Source: Shinisaurus crocodilurus
Taxonomy: Eukaryota > Chordata > Lepidosauria > Squamata > Shinisauridae
Reading direction: 5' to 3'
Assembly (NCBI GenBank): GCA_021292165.1
Contig: CM037878.1
Coordinates: 620,001-684,000, forward strand
DNA: 64,000 nucleotides
In this document: piece after piece, positions 42,977-54,275 of the stretch
Numbering within the stretch: the stretch's first letter is position 1
Layout: each line of letters starts with the position of its first letter
Translations under genes and position numbers: made by a program
Notes under the pieces: model-generated
Seen by the model: only the letters and a program-made list of their open reading frames with translations
Database searches by the model: none
Told to the model about the DNA's origin: nothing

Positions 42977-43007
42977 CTCTCAGAATAACCCAGAAAGAGC
43001 AGGCCTG

Positions 43008-43170
43008 TGGCTTATGCTGGCTTAGCTTGTCTGAGCGTGGAAAGCTAAGCAGGGTCAAGCCTGGTTATTACTTGGATGGGACTGGGAGACCCCTCCTCTA
43101 GTTTCCTGCATTGAGCAGGGGGTTGCCTTGTAGGCTCCTTCCAACTCTATCTATGAAATCTATGATCCCT
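43008..43170 (+). mobile_element. 5S rRNA-CR1 chimeric SINE
   Basis: GGAAAGCTAAGCAGGGTCAA, then CCTGGTTATTACTTGGATGG and GGGAGACC align with 5S rRNA including its internal promoter. The 3' part, TGCATTGAGCAGGGGGTTGC then CCTTGTAGGCTCCTTCC with ATCTATGA repeats, is a CR1 3' end. A 5S head joined to a CR1-type tail is the SINE3-like architecture, in which the CR1 tail recruits the LINE's reverse transcriptase. Confidence 0.75.
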
Positions 43171-43289
43171 GACTTCTTATCTCTCTGAAATTTCTAGCAC
43201 CTAAGTGATGGACTGCCAACACCCCTGTACAGGATATTTGATCTGACGCCTTCAATACCAATTTTACCTGCCAGTTATTGAGTTGAACA

Positions 43290-43524
43290 GTTACCGTATA
43301 TCATTCTGAGTTCTCAGAAGGCAATTTTAAAGCTAGTAAGTACAAAGGCATATGCAATTTGCATTGAATTTCTTTGCTGTTGTTTATTGTCATTTTAAGA
43401 AATTTAATTTTGCGTATAGTCTCTTTTATAGCCCCTAAAAATATCAGGGCCTGAACATATTGAGCTTTATTCAAAATAAAGTTATATTTTCCAGCATCTT
43501 GAGATGCGTGCTCTCTCTGCAAAT
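43290..43524 (+). repeat. Direct terminal segment of the Penelope-like element
   Basis: Shares with 41145-41390 (inverted) GCACGCATCTCAAG..., the AATAAAG tract and the CCTAAAAATATCAGGGCC stem. This copy lacks the CTGAAGAAGG stretch present in the other. Confidence 0.75.
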
Positions 43525-43659
43525 CTGTGTGTTTCACAGGACAGTGTTTTGCACATGCTGCTTTCGCCGGCAGAGAGATTCCTGGGGCAGCAGCGTAAAC
43601 TGGTTCAGTTTCCTTTGAAGGGAATGGCGGCTGAGGGCCAAACTGCACATGATGTGTAT

Positions 43660-44150
43660 GGGGGGGGGGGGGGGCTGATGGATCATCTCTGTTGGGGGTG
43701 AGCGGTCAAAACCTCAAGCCATGCATAAGTGCATGATGTCATTGGGACCACAGAGTCTCTGCATCCTAGAGCAGGCACTCTGTGGAATGCTACCCAGACC
43801 TCCTGGGGCCGGATGTGGGCGTTGCCAGTCGCCGCCTCTTCCTCCCGGGAAAAGAGTCTGAGCCACGAACTTGAATGAGCAGCATGTTGGGAAGATGTAG
43901 CTCGAGGAGAGTCCTGAACTTTTCCTAAGTTCAGAACACAGCGGCTACCAAATGATTCCTACATGTGTGTAAATACTTTCTTAAGCCTGCCTGTACCCAA
44001 TCTGCAAGATCTGAGTGAATGAAGCATGTTTTTAACCTCCAAAAGACTGTTTGTCTTGTTGGTAGTATAAAGGGGGGGGAAACCAGGTGAAAAGCCCCAG
44101 TCCGTCCACACAAAGGGACAGACTGTGTAATTACCCAGTTGCTGCTACTG
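43660..44150 (+). mobile_element. Degenerate LTR related to 56617-57227
   Basis: Shares order and wording with the LTR at 56617: GTTCAGA motifs, TTAAGCCTGCCTG, ATCTGAGTGA, then AAGACTGT. It is diverged, with no clear ends, and a poly-G run sits at its start (43661-43673). Confidence 0.5.
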
Positions 44151-45005
44151 CTTTAACCGGCAGCTCCACACATATCCACGTTTTTCCGCTGCAGTTGGGG
44201 TAAGCTCTGCTGAACTTGCACACGCAAGAGGGGAGAGATAATATCCTCTCCCAGCCCTTTTAGCAATCCCCAACAATCTCCAATCCAAACAGCACTCCTC
44301 GGGCATTCAAAGCTTATGGCTACTGAGCACAGGTGAGAAGGGGCCAGGTGCTCCAAAGCGGGGCAAGGCGCATGCATCCAAATGGCCATGGAGCGGGGCC
44401 CATGCGGGATGGTGCCTTTGGTCCCCTCCCCACACACATTCATCATCCTTGGACTGTGGATGCCTGGAAGAAAAGCAGCTGGGCGGGGGCACCATTGGCT
44501 TGCGACTACAGTGCCGGGAGAGGGGGTATTTAACCTCCCCCTGCACCGTTTTCCTGGCTGAAATTGCAGCCCCAACACTTCTAATAACCTCTTTGCAGAA
44601 ACAGACGGGCACGATACAGGGAGCAGTTTCAACTGGGAAAAGATGGTGGGGGCACGTGTGGCTGCAATGAGCTAATGTTCTCTCCTCCCCCCCCGCCCAC
44701 CGCCACACATATATGCACACACACAGCTATTGTCGAGCTTTTTAAAAAAGATGTTCAGAGAGCCAGTCCTGGAGCTCTGGTGTTACATCCATGTATTTTC
44801 GCCATCAGGATATTTCCAAATGCCTCTGTTTATCTAGAAATCTGCAGGTTGCACAGGTAGGAAGCAGGCAGGCATATATGCAGGTAGGCGTATAGGCCGG
44901 CAGTGCTCCCCGTCCTCCACAGCAACAGCAGCAGCCCCGCTCCAAAACTCTTGGTGCCACTTTGCCTTGCATCAGTCAGGTTCAGGCAGCGGCAGCTTTC
45001 ATTGC
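44151..45005. other. Unassigned sequence
   Basis: Nothing recognised; poly-C near 44687. Confidence 0.35.
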
Positions 45006-45014
45006 TTATTAATT

Positions 45015-45911
45015 CATCATCATCATCATCAGGCGATCACTCGTGACCGAGTAAGATTGTCTTCCAGGATAAAAGGAGGAAATTCTAAAGAAGATTGTGT
45101 AGACTCTAGCGATGGGTCCGTAAGTGACTGTGGAGGCCAATTCTAGATCCACACAGCTTCCCACAGTGAGGACACAGGTTACCAGATGGAAGATGGTCCT
45201 GTAAAGGATTTGTTTGACGTGCTTTTCGCTTAGCACGTTTCTCCCTTTCACCTTGCACTCGGGCTTCTTCAAAGTCCATGGAGCCTTTGTGAAAGGCCAA
45301 CCTCCATTTAGATCGTTCATGGGCCAGAGCTTCCCAGTTTTCGATGTTTATATTGCATTTTTTTAGATTAGCCTTATGAACATCTTTAAACCTCTTATAT
45401 TGACCACCGATATTCCGCTTTCCATCCTTGAGTTGGGAGTAAAGTAACTGCTTTGGGAGACGGCAGTCAGGCATTCGAACAACATGACCGGTCCACTGAA
45501 GTTGGCGTTGAAGGATCATTTTTTCAACGCTAGTAGTCTTTGCTTCTTCCAGTACACTGACATTGTTCGCCTGTCTTCCCAAGTAATTTGTAGGATTTTC
45601 CGGAGGCAACGTTGATGAAACCTTTCAAGGAGGTGGAAGTGACGTTTATAGATAGTCCATGTTTCGCAGGCATACAATAAAGTTGGTAATACAATGGCTT
45701 CATAAACCAGTGTTTTGGTCTTCTTACAAATATCCCGATCCTCGAACACTCTATGTTTCATTCGAGAAAATGCGGCACTTGCGGAGCTCAGACGATGCTG
45801 GATTTCACTGTCGATGTTAGCTGTAACAGAAAGATAGCTGCCAAGATAGAGGAAATGATCGACATTTTCCAGTATTGTCCTGCCAAGCTGGATAGATGGC
45901 ATCACCACCAG
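45015..45911 (-). pseudogene. 5'-truncated sister copy of the 12-16 kb LINE
   Basis: Antisense copy of the last ~900 bp: from PSIQLGRTILENVDHF through LQWTGHVVRMPDCRLPK to the C-terminal CPHCGKLCGSRIGL finger, a 3' UTR and GAT units. The exact 9 bp duplication TTATTAATT lies at 45006-45014 and 45912-45920. A one-base deletion near 45563 breaks the frame. By eye it is almost identical to the copy at 15115-16002. Confidence 0.92.
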
Positions 45912-45920
45912 TTATTAATT

Positions 45921-47095
45921 ACCAGTCATGCCAAAGAGACATGCCGGCTTTATGGCATAATATAGTCCAGCCCCAAGTGAGGTTATCAGTGTGCACTTGT
46001 CTTGATCAGGTACTGATTGGCACAGGGCGGGGCCGGCCTCCCTCCCTCCTGGCCACTGCTTGAGTTCCAGCCGTGGCCAGGCTCTTTCAGAGACATTCCA
46101 GATTATTTTTGAGTACAACAAATGCACGCCATCAGTTTTTGCTCTGTGTCTCTGTGCAAGGAGACTCTTCAGCTGTGGGGCTGTCACATTTCTCCGGAAC
46201 TCGGCTAGCAGATCCGTTGCAGTGTGACTTTCTGTTGGGCAAAATAATGCCACTTACGCCCAGCACTGGATCCTGGACAATAAGGCATTTCTGAGGAATG
46301 GGTTCTGATGGCTGGTGGCTGCTCCAAATCTCAGGAATATCACGTAAACCCAGGAAGCAGCTTTATAATAAAGTCACACTGTTTTTTTGTTTGTTTGATT
46401 TACAACCTTTATATACCGCTTCACATCTAAATAGATTCTGGAGCAATGAACAATAAAAGATAAAAAGGATAAAACACCATATTAAAATTTTTGTTTATAC
46501 ATCTAATGCAGTGCTGTTTGCTGTGATTGGCAGTAGCTTTCCAGGGTCTCAAGCAGAGACAATTAAGGCTTAAAGACTAACTAATTTTTTATTTATTAGT
46601 CCTGAATGAGTCATGGGACTTGTTGTTTTTGCTTTAACAGATGAACACAAGGGCTACCACTATGCAAACTATAAAATACAGGACTGCTGAAATACTCTCA
46701 TACTTCTCTCTGGCCGTGGAGGGCCCCCAGATTGCTTCTGGGAGATCATACGCTCAAGCTCAGCCTTCAGCCAGTCTCCAGAAAAAGGGAGGGAGCGGCA
46801 CAGTGTGGGTGGGCTGCAGCCTGTAGCAGATGGCTGTGTGCTCCTGTCGCCTGAATGTGACAGGCTGCTGTTATTATGGAGAATGGGGTGCTCTCAGGTC
46901 TATCTGGGAGGTCAGCTGCAGATATAAAAACCAGGCGTGTTTATGTGTAAGTTGGACCCAAATTGTTGAGGGCTCTGTAGGTTGAATCGAGCACGGGAAG
47001 ATGGTGGAGGAATTGGTACGATGCTCTTGACTTCTTAGCATCCCTTCCTTGCATTCTGCTGCAGCAGCATCCTCTCTGGCAAGGACACAGGGGTA
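45921..47095. other. Mostly unassigned; LINE 3' UTR-like pieces
   Basis: 46390-46480 (CAACCTTTATATACCGCTTC) and 46920-46985 look like L2-type 3' UTR fragments. No gene recognised. Confidence 0.35.
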
Positions 47096-47275
47096 CATAA
47101 GAACATAAGAAGAGCCCTGCTGGATCAGACCAAGGGCCCATCCAGTCCAGCATTCTGTTCAAACAGTGGCCAACCAGCTGCCCACAGGATCCCACAAGCA
47201 GGACATGAGTGCAACAGCAACCTCGGGCTCATGCTCCCCAGCTACTGGTGCGCATAGGCATACTGCCTATGACCC
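47096..47275 (-). mobile_element. CR1-like LINE 3' end with TTCTTATG tail
   Basis: Same subfamily as 32746-33135; AACATAAGAAGAGCCCTGCT at the tail. A GC-rich CCG tract follows. Confidence 0.8.
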
Positions 47276-47949
47276 CCCCCCCCCGCCGCCGCCGCCAGGG
47301 AAGATGAGCAGGCCAGAGCCCCACTCCCACGGCCGTGGCTTGCCTGCTGGCAGCGTCTTCCACAGATCATCATCACCTGTCTAGGAGGCTGGCTTTGTCC
47401 CATGAATCTGAGATGGGGAAAGAGGCAGAAGGCAAGAGAGAGACGGGTCCAGCAGCAGCAGCAGCAGCAGCGCCGCCGCCGCCACCAGGAGCAGGAAGAG
47501 CCTTCCCTGACAGGATCACCTGGGGAACAATTAACCCTGGAGGGTTGAAGGCTAAGCTTATTACCATTTCCGTGTGCTAAATGTAGCTCTGTGAGCTGGC
47601 GCACAAGCCCCTGGTGAGCAGCACGGACACCCCAGCGGGCGGAGGTGGGGAGGGGCTCTTTAGCCAGGGCTTTAGCCATTCTGGCAAGAGGTGACTGAGG
47701 AGGGACGAGGCAGAGGCTTGGAAGAAGAGCTGCAGGGAGGTGTGGAAAAGCAGGTTGGGAGCCATCTTGCTCCCTCTCTCGTCACATTCGAGCTCCGGGT
47801 CAGCCAGTGAAACTGATGAGTGAGAGATCTAGGACAGTGAAAAGGAAGGATGATGTCTCATTAACTTATAGCATTCACAGCCAAGTGATGCGGGGGGGGG
47901 GGGGGCTGGCTGGCTGAGAGAACTTTAACAGAGGACCAAATTCATGGAA
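47276..47949. other. Unassigned, with CCG and CAG triplet tracts
   Basis: Short CCGCCG (47283-47295) and AGC (47452-47469) runs. Poly-G at 47891-47903. No gene recognised. Confidence 0.4.
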
Positions 47950-47984
47950 AGACCTCCCTGAAAAATTGCTTCCTCCCATACGAG

Positions 47985-48662
47985 CCTGCCTGCCTGCCTG
48001 TGCCTTTGGATCTTCTGGAGAGGCCCTTCTTTTGAGAGCGCAGCCATCAGAGGCAGGTTTGGTGGCAAAGCGAGAGTCTTTTTGGTGGCCGCTCCCTGGC
48101 TGTGGAACGCCCTCCCAAAAGAGGCTCAGTTCGCTCCCTCTCAGCTGTCCTTCCACCAGGAGGCAAAGACCGCTGTACTCAAGAAGGCCTTTGGGCTGTA
48201 AGTGGGTCTGCTGCTTTGGATGCTGGTTTCCCCCCCCCCCCAATAATTGTTATGTTTTTATTGTATTTTAATGGATGTCACACAGAGGAGGGCAAAGATC
48301 TCTTCTCGATCATCCCAGTTTGCAGGACACGGAATAATGGGCTCAAGCTACGGGAACCTAGATTCCACCTAAACATCAGGAAAAATTTCCTGACTGTCAG
48401 AGCAATAAGACAATGGAATCAACTACCTAGAGAGGTGGTGGGCTCTCCCACTCTGGAGGCATTCAAGGTGCGGCTGGACAGACATCTGTCAGAGATGCTT
48501 TGACCTGGATTCCTGCACTGAGCGGGGGGTTGGACTCGATGGCCTTGTAGGCCCCTTCCAACTCTACTCTTCTATGATTCTATGATTTTGTAAGCTGCCT
48601 TTTCTACCCCTTTTTGGGGGGGTAGAAAGGCGAGGTATAAATCAAGTGAATAAATAAATGGA
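47985..48662 (+). mobile_element. L2-type LINE 3' end, split by CR1
   Basis: Left part encodes an L2-type C-terminus (RVFLVAAPWLWNALPKEAQ-like, with AVLKKAFGL). After the CR1 insert (48274-48592) it resumes with TTTTGTAAGCTGCC and ends GAATAAATAAATGG. L2 is therefore older than this CR1 insertion. Confidence 0.65.
48274..48592 (+). mobile_element. CR1 LINE 3' end inserted in L2
   Basis: Encodes [20 protein letters not shown] then [20 protein letters not shown] to RHLSEML and stop, then the 3' UTR and ATTCTATG repeats. 5'-truncated. Confidence 0.9.
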
Positions 48663-49852
48663 GGATGAGCCACAGGGGCTCAATGGACCCTCCACATCTC
48701 AAAGCAGCGCACCACTGAGTACCAAATGCCGGGGCACGCGGGGTGTGTGTGTGGCGTCTGCCTTCCTGCCGCTGGGCTTCTTGCATGCATCTGGCTGGCA
48801 GTGGCCATTGTGGGCAACAGGAATGCTGAACTGGATGAAGACTGGTCTAATCCTGCCATCCTTAATCCGCCCCCTCCCCCCCCCATGGTCCTACTCGGTC
48901 TGGTCTTCTTTGCTCTCTCGGCAGGTCCTGCTGAGTGCCAAACCAAGGAAGCTGCGTTGCAGGAGGCAGACTGCTCTGTGTGGGGCACCATCCCCAAAGC
49001 TGAGCGAGATCAAGTTGTGCAAGCTGGTCCCGCCCAAAGCCAGCGAGGCTGAGGCTAAGCATACCCCTCCACCCCCGCCCCACACAGGGACACAGGGACA
49101 CATCCCCGGGATGGATAAGAAGATCAGAGGACTGAAAGGCCCTCCGTGGCTAATGCGTGCCTCTCTCTGCCTCTGAAAGTCCTTGGCTGCCTCTGCTGAA
49201 CTTGCAGGACGGCTGGGTCGAGGAGGCATTTCCGTCTCATGGCAAAAGCTTGCTCCTGCTTGCCAGGCAGGCACTGGGGGCACATCATGGGAGAGAGCGG
49301 CCTGGCCCGTTCCCATCCAGACACCTTTCTTTCTGCCCTGCATGAAAGCCATTGGACTCGGGGCAATTTTAGGGCTGGTTCTCACGTCATGTTTTTCCTC
49401 CACTGGACGGCCGGGGGGAGGGCCAAACAAGATTTTGGACTTTTTCAGAAACGGCTTTGCAGGACAGATGTGCAGGCTGGAGCTTCTAGGAAGCTGTTAC
49501 CCTGTTAGGGAATCCCTGTGGCTTTCCAATACTCTGGTGCAAGTTTCTGAGTACATTTCTCTGTGGGGAATTTCTGTGTGGATAACTGCTACACCAGGGG
49601 AGGCTCAGCACCGCTGGCCAGTTCCACCCACTTGCTGCTTCCCCCTCTCCTGGGACCAATCTGGGGGCAGGACCCAGAGGTGGAGAACTCTGAGGGCTGC
49701 CTGGAAGTCCTTCCTCTCATCCCAGGTGGCTGGGACTGTCTGTGGCCATGCGGTGAGGAGGGGCAGTAACTTTGCACACAGGCCAAAAAGCAACTCCCAT
49801 TTAGTGTCATGTTGCACATTCCTTTGGTGTAAGGGGCATTATAAAAAAACAA

Positions 49853-49854
<2 letters not shown>
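48663..49854. other. Unassigned sequence
   Basis: No gene or repeat family recognised. Confidence 0.35.
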
Positions 49855-49901
<47 letters not shown>

Positions 49902-49905
49902 CAGA
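49855..49905. repeat. ATT microsatellite
   Basis: About 16 TAT/ATT units. Confidence 0.92.
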
Positions 49906-49956
49906 GCTGAAATCTCACCCCCCCCATGCTGCCCTGCTCTGCTCCCACGCAAGGCC

Positions 49957-50135
49957 TTTTATTTATTTATTTATTTATTTATTTATTACATTTATACCCC
50001 TTTTTTCCTGCAAGGAACCCAAGGCGGCTTACATAATCCTCCTCCTCCTCCTCCTCCTCCTCCTCCTCCTCCTCCTCCTCCTCCTCCTCCTCCTCCTCTC
50101 CATTTTATCCTCACAACAACCCTGTGAAGTAGGCT
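49957..50135 (-). mobile_element. tRNA-derived SINE, head-truncated, with long CTC expansion
   Basis: Tail, then about 20 CTC units (50038-50098) where other copies have 3-8, then CAACAACCCTGTGAAGTAGG. The tRNA head is missing. Confidence 0.85.
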
Positions 50136-50282
50136 AGGCAGCAACAGCCTTCCCCTTCACATTATGGGCTGCAATTTCCTTAATTTTCCTTGCAATTTCC
50201 TTAACAAAAGAGACAGGTGCCAGGGCCATCCAGGTGATCTCCAGCGACAGGGCTGATGAGTCCACTAACTTTCTTCTGCAGC

Positions 50283-50345
50283 TCAAGTCGCTGAGCCCGT
50301 GCTTTGCATGCAGGAGGCCCCAGGTTTGATTCCTGGCACCTGGCT
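50283..50345 (+). mobile_element. tRNA-SINE second family, fragment
   Basis: GTGCTTTGCATGCAGGAGGC with the B-box-like AGGTTTGATTCC. Confidence 0.55.
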
Positions 50346-50495
50346 GGGTGAGGAGAGCTTCCTGCCTGAAACTTGGACTTCACAGTGTACAATCGGATGA
50401 AGCAGCTCGTGGTCACCGGGTGCTGTGATAGCCTCCTGTTGGGGCCGTGCCTGCTCCTTTATCCTACTTGCTTCTCCGGCAGAACAGATGCAGCA

Positions 50496-50710
50496 CATCT
50501 TTGGGTGGTCGAGCCCCCTGCTTTGCATGCAGGCGGTCCCAGTTCTATCCCTGGCAGCATCTCTCTCGGGGGGGGGGGGAGGAAAAGCTCTGGCCTGAAA
50601 CCCTGGAGGGAGAGCCACGGCGGCTGCCAGTCAGTGTTGACAATACTGGGCTGGATGGACCAAGTGGGGACTGACTCAGTCGGAGGCCACTCCCGGCGTT
50701 CCTCTGCTCA
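50496..50710 (+). mobile_element. tRNA-derived SINE, second family
   Basis: CTGCTTTGCATGCAGGCGGT with the B box AGTTCTATCCC, a CATCTCTC body with a poly-G run, CTGAAACCCTGGAGG and TGACTCAGTCGG near the 3' end. Same family as 11716-11938. Confidence 0.72.
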
Positions 50711-50789
50711 AACCCCAATCTGACAACAACCACAATAAGGTCCCGAGGAAGCTCAGCAACTGTTTGCAGCAGCCAAGTGGTCCACATCT

Positions 50790-50930
50790 GCCGTGAATCT
50801 GCCCACTCCCCCTTTAAGCCCGCCTAGGTCGGTGGCTATCACAGCCTCTTGTGGCAGCAAATTCCACAGTTCAACTCCACGCTGCGTGGAGATGTCCTTC
50901 TGCAACGCGCCTGCGTTTCTGGCATGCAGT
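50790..50930 (-). mobile_element. CR1-like LINE fragment
   Basis: GGTGGCTATCACAGCCTCTT and GGCAGCAAATTCCACAGTTC correspond to the conserved C-terminal block seen at 33030-33100. Confidence 0.55.
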
Positions 50931-53900
50931 GCCAGCCAGCTGGCTGTGCCGCAGCCGCCCGGATTGGGCACCCCGGCCTGTTCCCTCAGATCACAGAGTG
51001 CTGGCAATCAGGTGACCCTGCACAACCCCTCCCTGGTGACAGCCACCATCTCTATTTCTATCCCTCTGGCTTTCTTCCTATTTTTATCTCATCTTTATCC
51101 ATCTCTCAGTCTCACTTGTAAATCCCATTCTGCTCTCTGCCAGTCTGCCGGGAGGCGTGGGGAGGCGTGGGGGCTTCCAAGCTGCTGGGGGCAGTGATGA
51201 GGTGCAGGGCATTGTGCGCTGGGCTGAGCTGGGCTGAACTGGGCTGGGCAGGGCAGGGCAGGGACCCTTTGGGATCACACAAGGGGTTCCTCCACCCCAA
51301 CCTCCTCTCTCTCTGCCCTCAGCTGTACAAACTTGACCTGCTTGCTCAGAGACCCACCTAGGCTGCCTTGCCAAGGTCATAAATGCCATGGGGTGAGACA
51401 GCCATCTTGGGCCACACACTGGATGCTGGAAGGAAGAGGGGGCTGCAGCTGCCCCTGCAATAGCCAGCAGGCTCTTTCGGTTGCCAAGGAAAGACTGCTG
51501 TGTATGCTGAAAAGAGCCGACCAAAGTTTCATTGCGTCTGATCTGAAAGAGTCCAGTGACTCTCACAGAAACAGTTCTCAGCCTTTGATGACACTGTTCT
51601 GTTCTTTATCTCTTCTCTTCCTTGGAAGGTCAGTTTGAAGCGCAAATACTGCAAAAGACATCCAGCAGGCCTGATCCTGGCTGTCCCAAAGGGAGCCAAT
51701 AAGCTTCCTTTACTGTCCTGCCTTAGGGTAACTGGAAAACCTAACAGTGGAGCCCAGAAGCAATCCCAGGGCCAGTCCGAACAGAGAAGGACAAGTGAAC
51801 ATCAAGAGGGGGGGGGGGTTGGAACAATCAGGGAGGGTAAAAGAGATAACAAAGGCTTGTTTGGGTGCAGATCTTTAGTATTCCCAGTCATAAACCTCTC
51901 CTGCCAACTGGTGCTCTCTATCCTGACCCACAACAAACCCCCACCCCAAACAGAGGCTGCTACCTGCAACATCCACCCACCTTTGGGTTAGCGTTCTCAG
52001 GGTGCTCCCAGATGAGGCTTTTATCATGCCCTCACCCTGCCTCATTCACTCAATTTTACCGGTGGGTGGTGGTGGGTGGGTGGCCTCCAGATGACGTCTT
52101 CCACTCGTAACCACGGTCCCTCTTAGGCTGGGCCAGACTCAGCGTTAAGGCAATTGAGGGACAAATCCAGTGGCAAGTTAATAAACAGACAAAAGGACAA
52201 GCACAGAAGTATCAGTCCAGCCGGAGAGCAGCTCAAGGCAGGAGTTGTCAGTGAGCAGGCAAAGGTCAAGAGCTATGGGTAGGACTGACAGACTGACTGA
52301 CTGATACCTCCCACCTTACTGCCAAGAAAAATGGCACTCGAGGCGGCACTACCGGTCAAGAGGGGATTGTTCCAAGAGCAGGCTCCGGGGTGTGGCCAAG
52401 ATCCAGGCACAGGTCAGCAGTCCCAAGAGCAGAGGCAAGCAGCAGGGACCCAGAGGTCAGCGGCACAGCGGATAATCGTCGCCAAGCAAGGTCAGGGATA
52501 CAAGGCGCTAGGAGCAGAGAAAGGCGTTGTTTCCAGCAGCTAGTAGGTCTCAACTGAAGGCTTAAATGCCGGGGTTTCCAGAGCCCCCCTCACCCACCTA
52601 GGACTCAGCCGCAGCCTGTCTGAGGCTTGTAGAAGAAGGCCTCCTCATGAGCAAGGCCCAACTCGCAGAGAGCCCTTTACACAGGAGGAGTCTGGTCGCT
52701 GCGGTTCTTAAGGCGCACGCTTCACCTCTGGGCGACGGGTGGCCTGTGCCCCCACCCTCTGGCGCTGGCGCGCTCTAGGGCCGGGCGGATGCTCATGCTC
52801 ATGCTCTGCGGGGGGCGTGTGGTCCCCAGGGGCCCCGTCCAGGGTTCCTCGGAGTCCACCGCTACTGGAGGACCCGGTGCAGCTTCCCAGGAGGTGCTGG
52901 GCTGTCGATGTCAGGATGATGCACACGGTGATTGGACTCCATGGTCTCCGGATCAGGTATCTCAGACAGGAGCCGGACACCTTTCTGGGCTTCTCCACTG
53001 CTTCTTCTGTCCTGTTTCTTATCACACAGGCACACACAAATAAAAAATCTGTTCAAGAGGAAACGGCGGAACAGCCGCCCAACAAGGCCTTTCGGTTATT
53101 AGCCCCCGGAGCCCTCCGTCTGGTCCCTTTGCCGTCTGCCTTCTGCCCTTCCCTCCTTCCTAGTGTCATCTGGGCGGATCGCCAGTTCGTGGACATTCTC
53201 CTCCCCAGGAGCTGCGGGCGGCACCACAGACATCCAGGCACGGGATCAGCAGCAGCAGGAGCGCAAGCGGGGTCTCCGTCCAGGGCCCACGTGGCTGCGG
53301 AGGAGGCTGCATTTTATTTCACAGCGGAGGAGGTGTGTGAACCCGCCCGCTCCGTGGCCACCGAATCCGGTACCCAGCGCAGGCACAGCCGCTCCCCTCC
53401 CTGTGGGAGCTTGCCCTGGCCCTGTTGTGATCACACCCAAGGCATGTGCTGCGGAAGTGTGCGTGGACTGGGGCGACGGGCGCTTGGCGGGCAAAGCTGC
53501 CACCGGAACAGGGGGCAGCGGAATCACTGTCGAGTCCGTCGCCGGAGCATGTCAGGAGTTGGGCTGTGCTGTGGCTGGAGAAGACACGACGTACCGCCCA
53601 GCGGGGCGTTCCGAGGCGGATGCCTGGCCCTCCGTGCGTGGGGCTGGCCAAGCCTCGGAAGGGCTGCGGGGGAGGGGAACAGTGGCCAATGGCTTCTGGC
53701 CGAGAAGAGCAGCTCCCGTGACCTGGGCTGGGGGAACCTGAAGGCCAGGACTGCCTCGCTCCATTCGGGGGTGGGGGGCTCATGATGATGGGGTGTGGAA
53801 CAGTCCTGTGTGGCTCTGGTGTTTGAATCAGTTCCAGTTAGGCAAGAGTATTGTCTCCTTTGCTCTGCATTTCTCACTTATGACAGATGCCCCTTCATGA

Positions 53901-54242
53901 TTTCATATCCCACCCCAGTTATGAGAAACCTTCCACCATCTATCCCTTGGTAAAGTTGGCCCACAGAGAGCACTCCCTCCCCTTGTCTGCCCCCCCCCCC
54001 CCCGCACAGCTAGCTAGTTCTTATACCTGCACATCTGACCCAATTCTAAAAGGGAGCCACCCCACAATCTGCCGCTGTGGCGTTTCTGGAACAAACTAGT
54101 CCATGCGCTCAGCGGGCCGCCACCACCTCAGCGGCTGCCCTCTGGCGGGATCAGGTTCCCCATGGCTGGGAAGTGGGGAGAGGGCGAGGCGTCTTCCTTC
54201 AGCTGCCTCCGGGGGGGGGGGGCGCTTTCCCTGGTAGGAGGC

Positions 54243-54275
<33 letters not shown>

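Larger units (their letters stand above)
41145..43524 (+). mobile_element. Penelope-like element with inverted terminal repeats
   Basis: Bracketed by the 14-base direct repeat CTGTGTGTTTCACA (41131-41144 and 43525-43538). Parts: an inverted terminal segment (41145-41390), a GIY-YIG endonuclease remnant (41630-41888), and a direct 3' terminal segment (about 43290-43524). Both terminal segments contain CCAGCA(C/T)CTTGAGATGCGTGC and a CTTTATTGAAAATAAA-like sequence, in opposite orientation. Inserted later: a SINE (41394-41627), an LTR (41889-42720), another SINE (42727-42976) and a 5S-CR1 SINE. Inverted terminal repeats are known for Penelope elements. No reverse transcriptase remains. Confidence 0.75.

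Noticed and set aside
43008..43100. Functional 5S rRNA gene
   Set aside because: Only part of 5S aligns, with substitutions and a CR1 tail; it is a SINE or pseudogene.
52120..53040. Reversed LTR (A-rich tracts, AATAAACAG, repeated GAGCAG words)
   Set aside because: No matching TG...CA ends or flanking duplication found.
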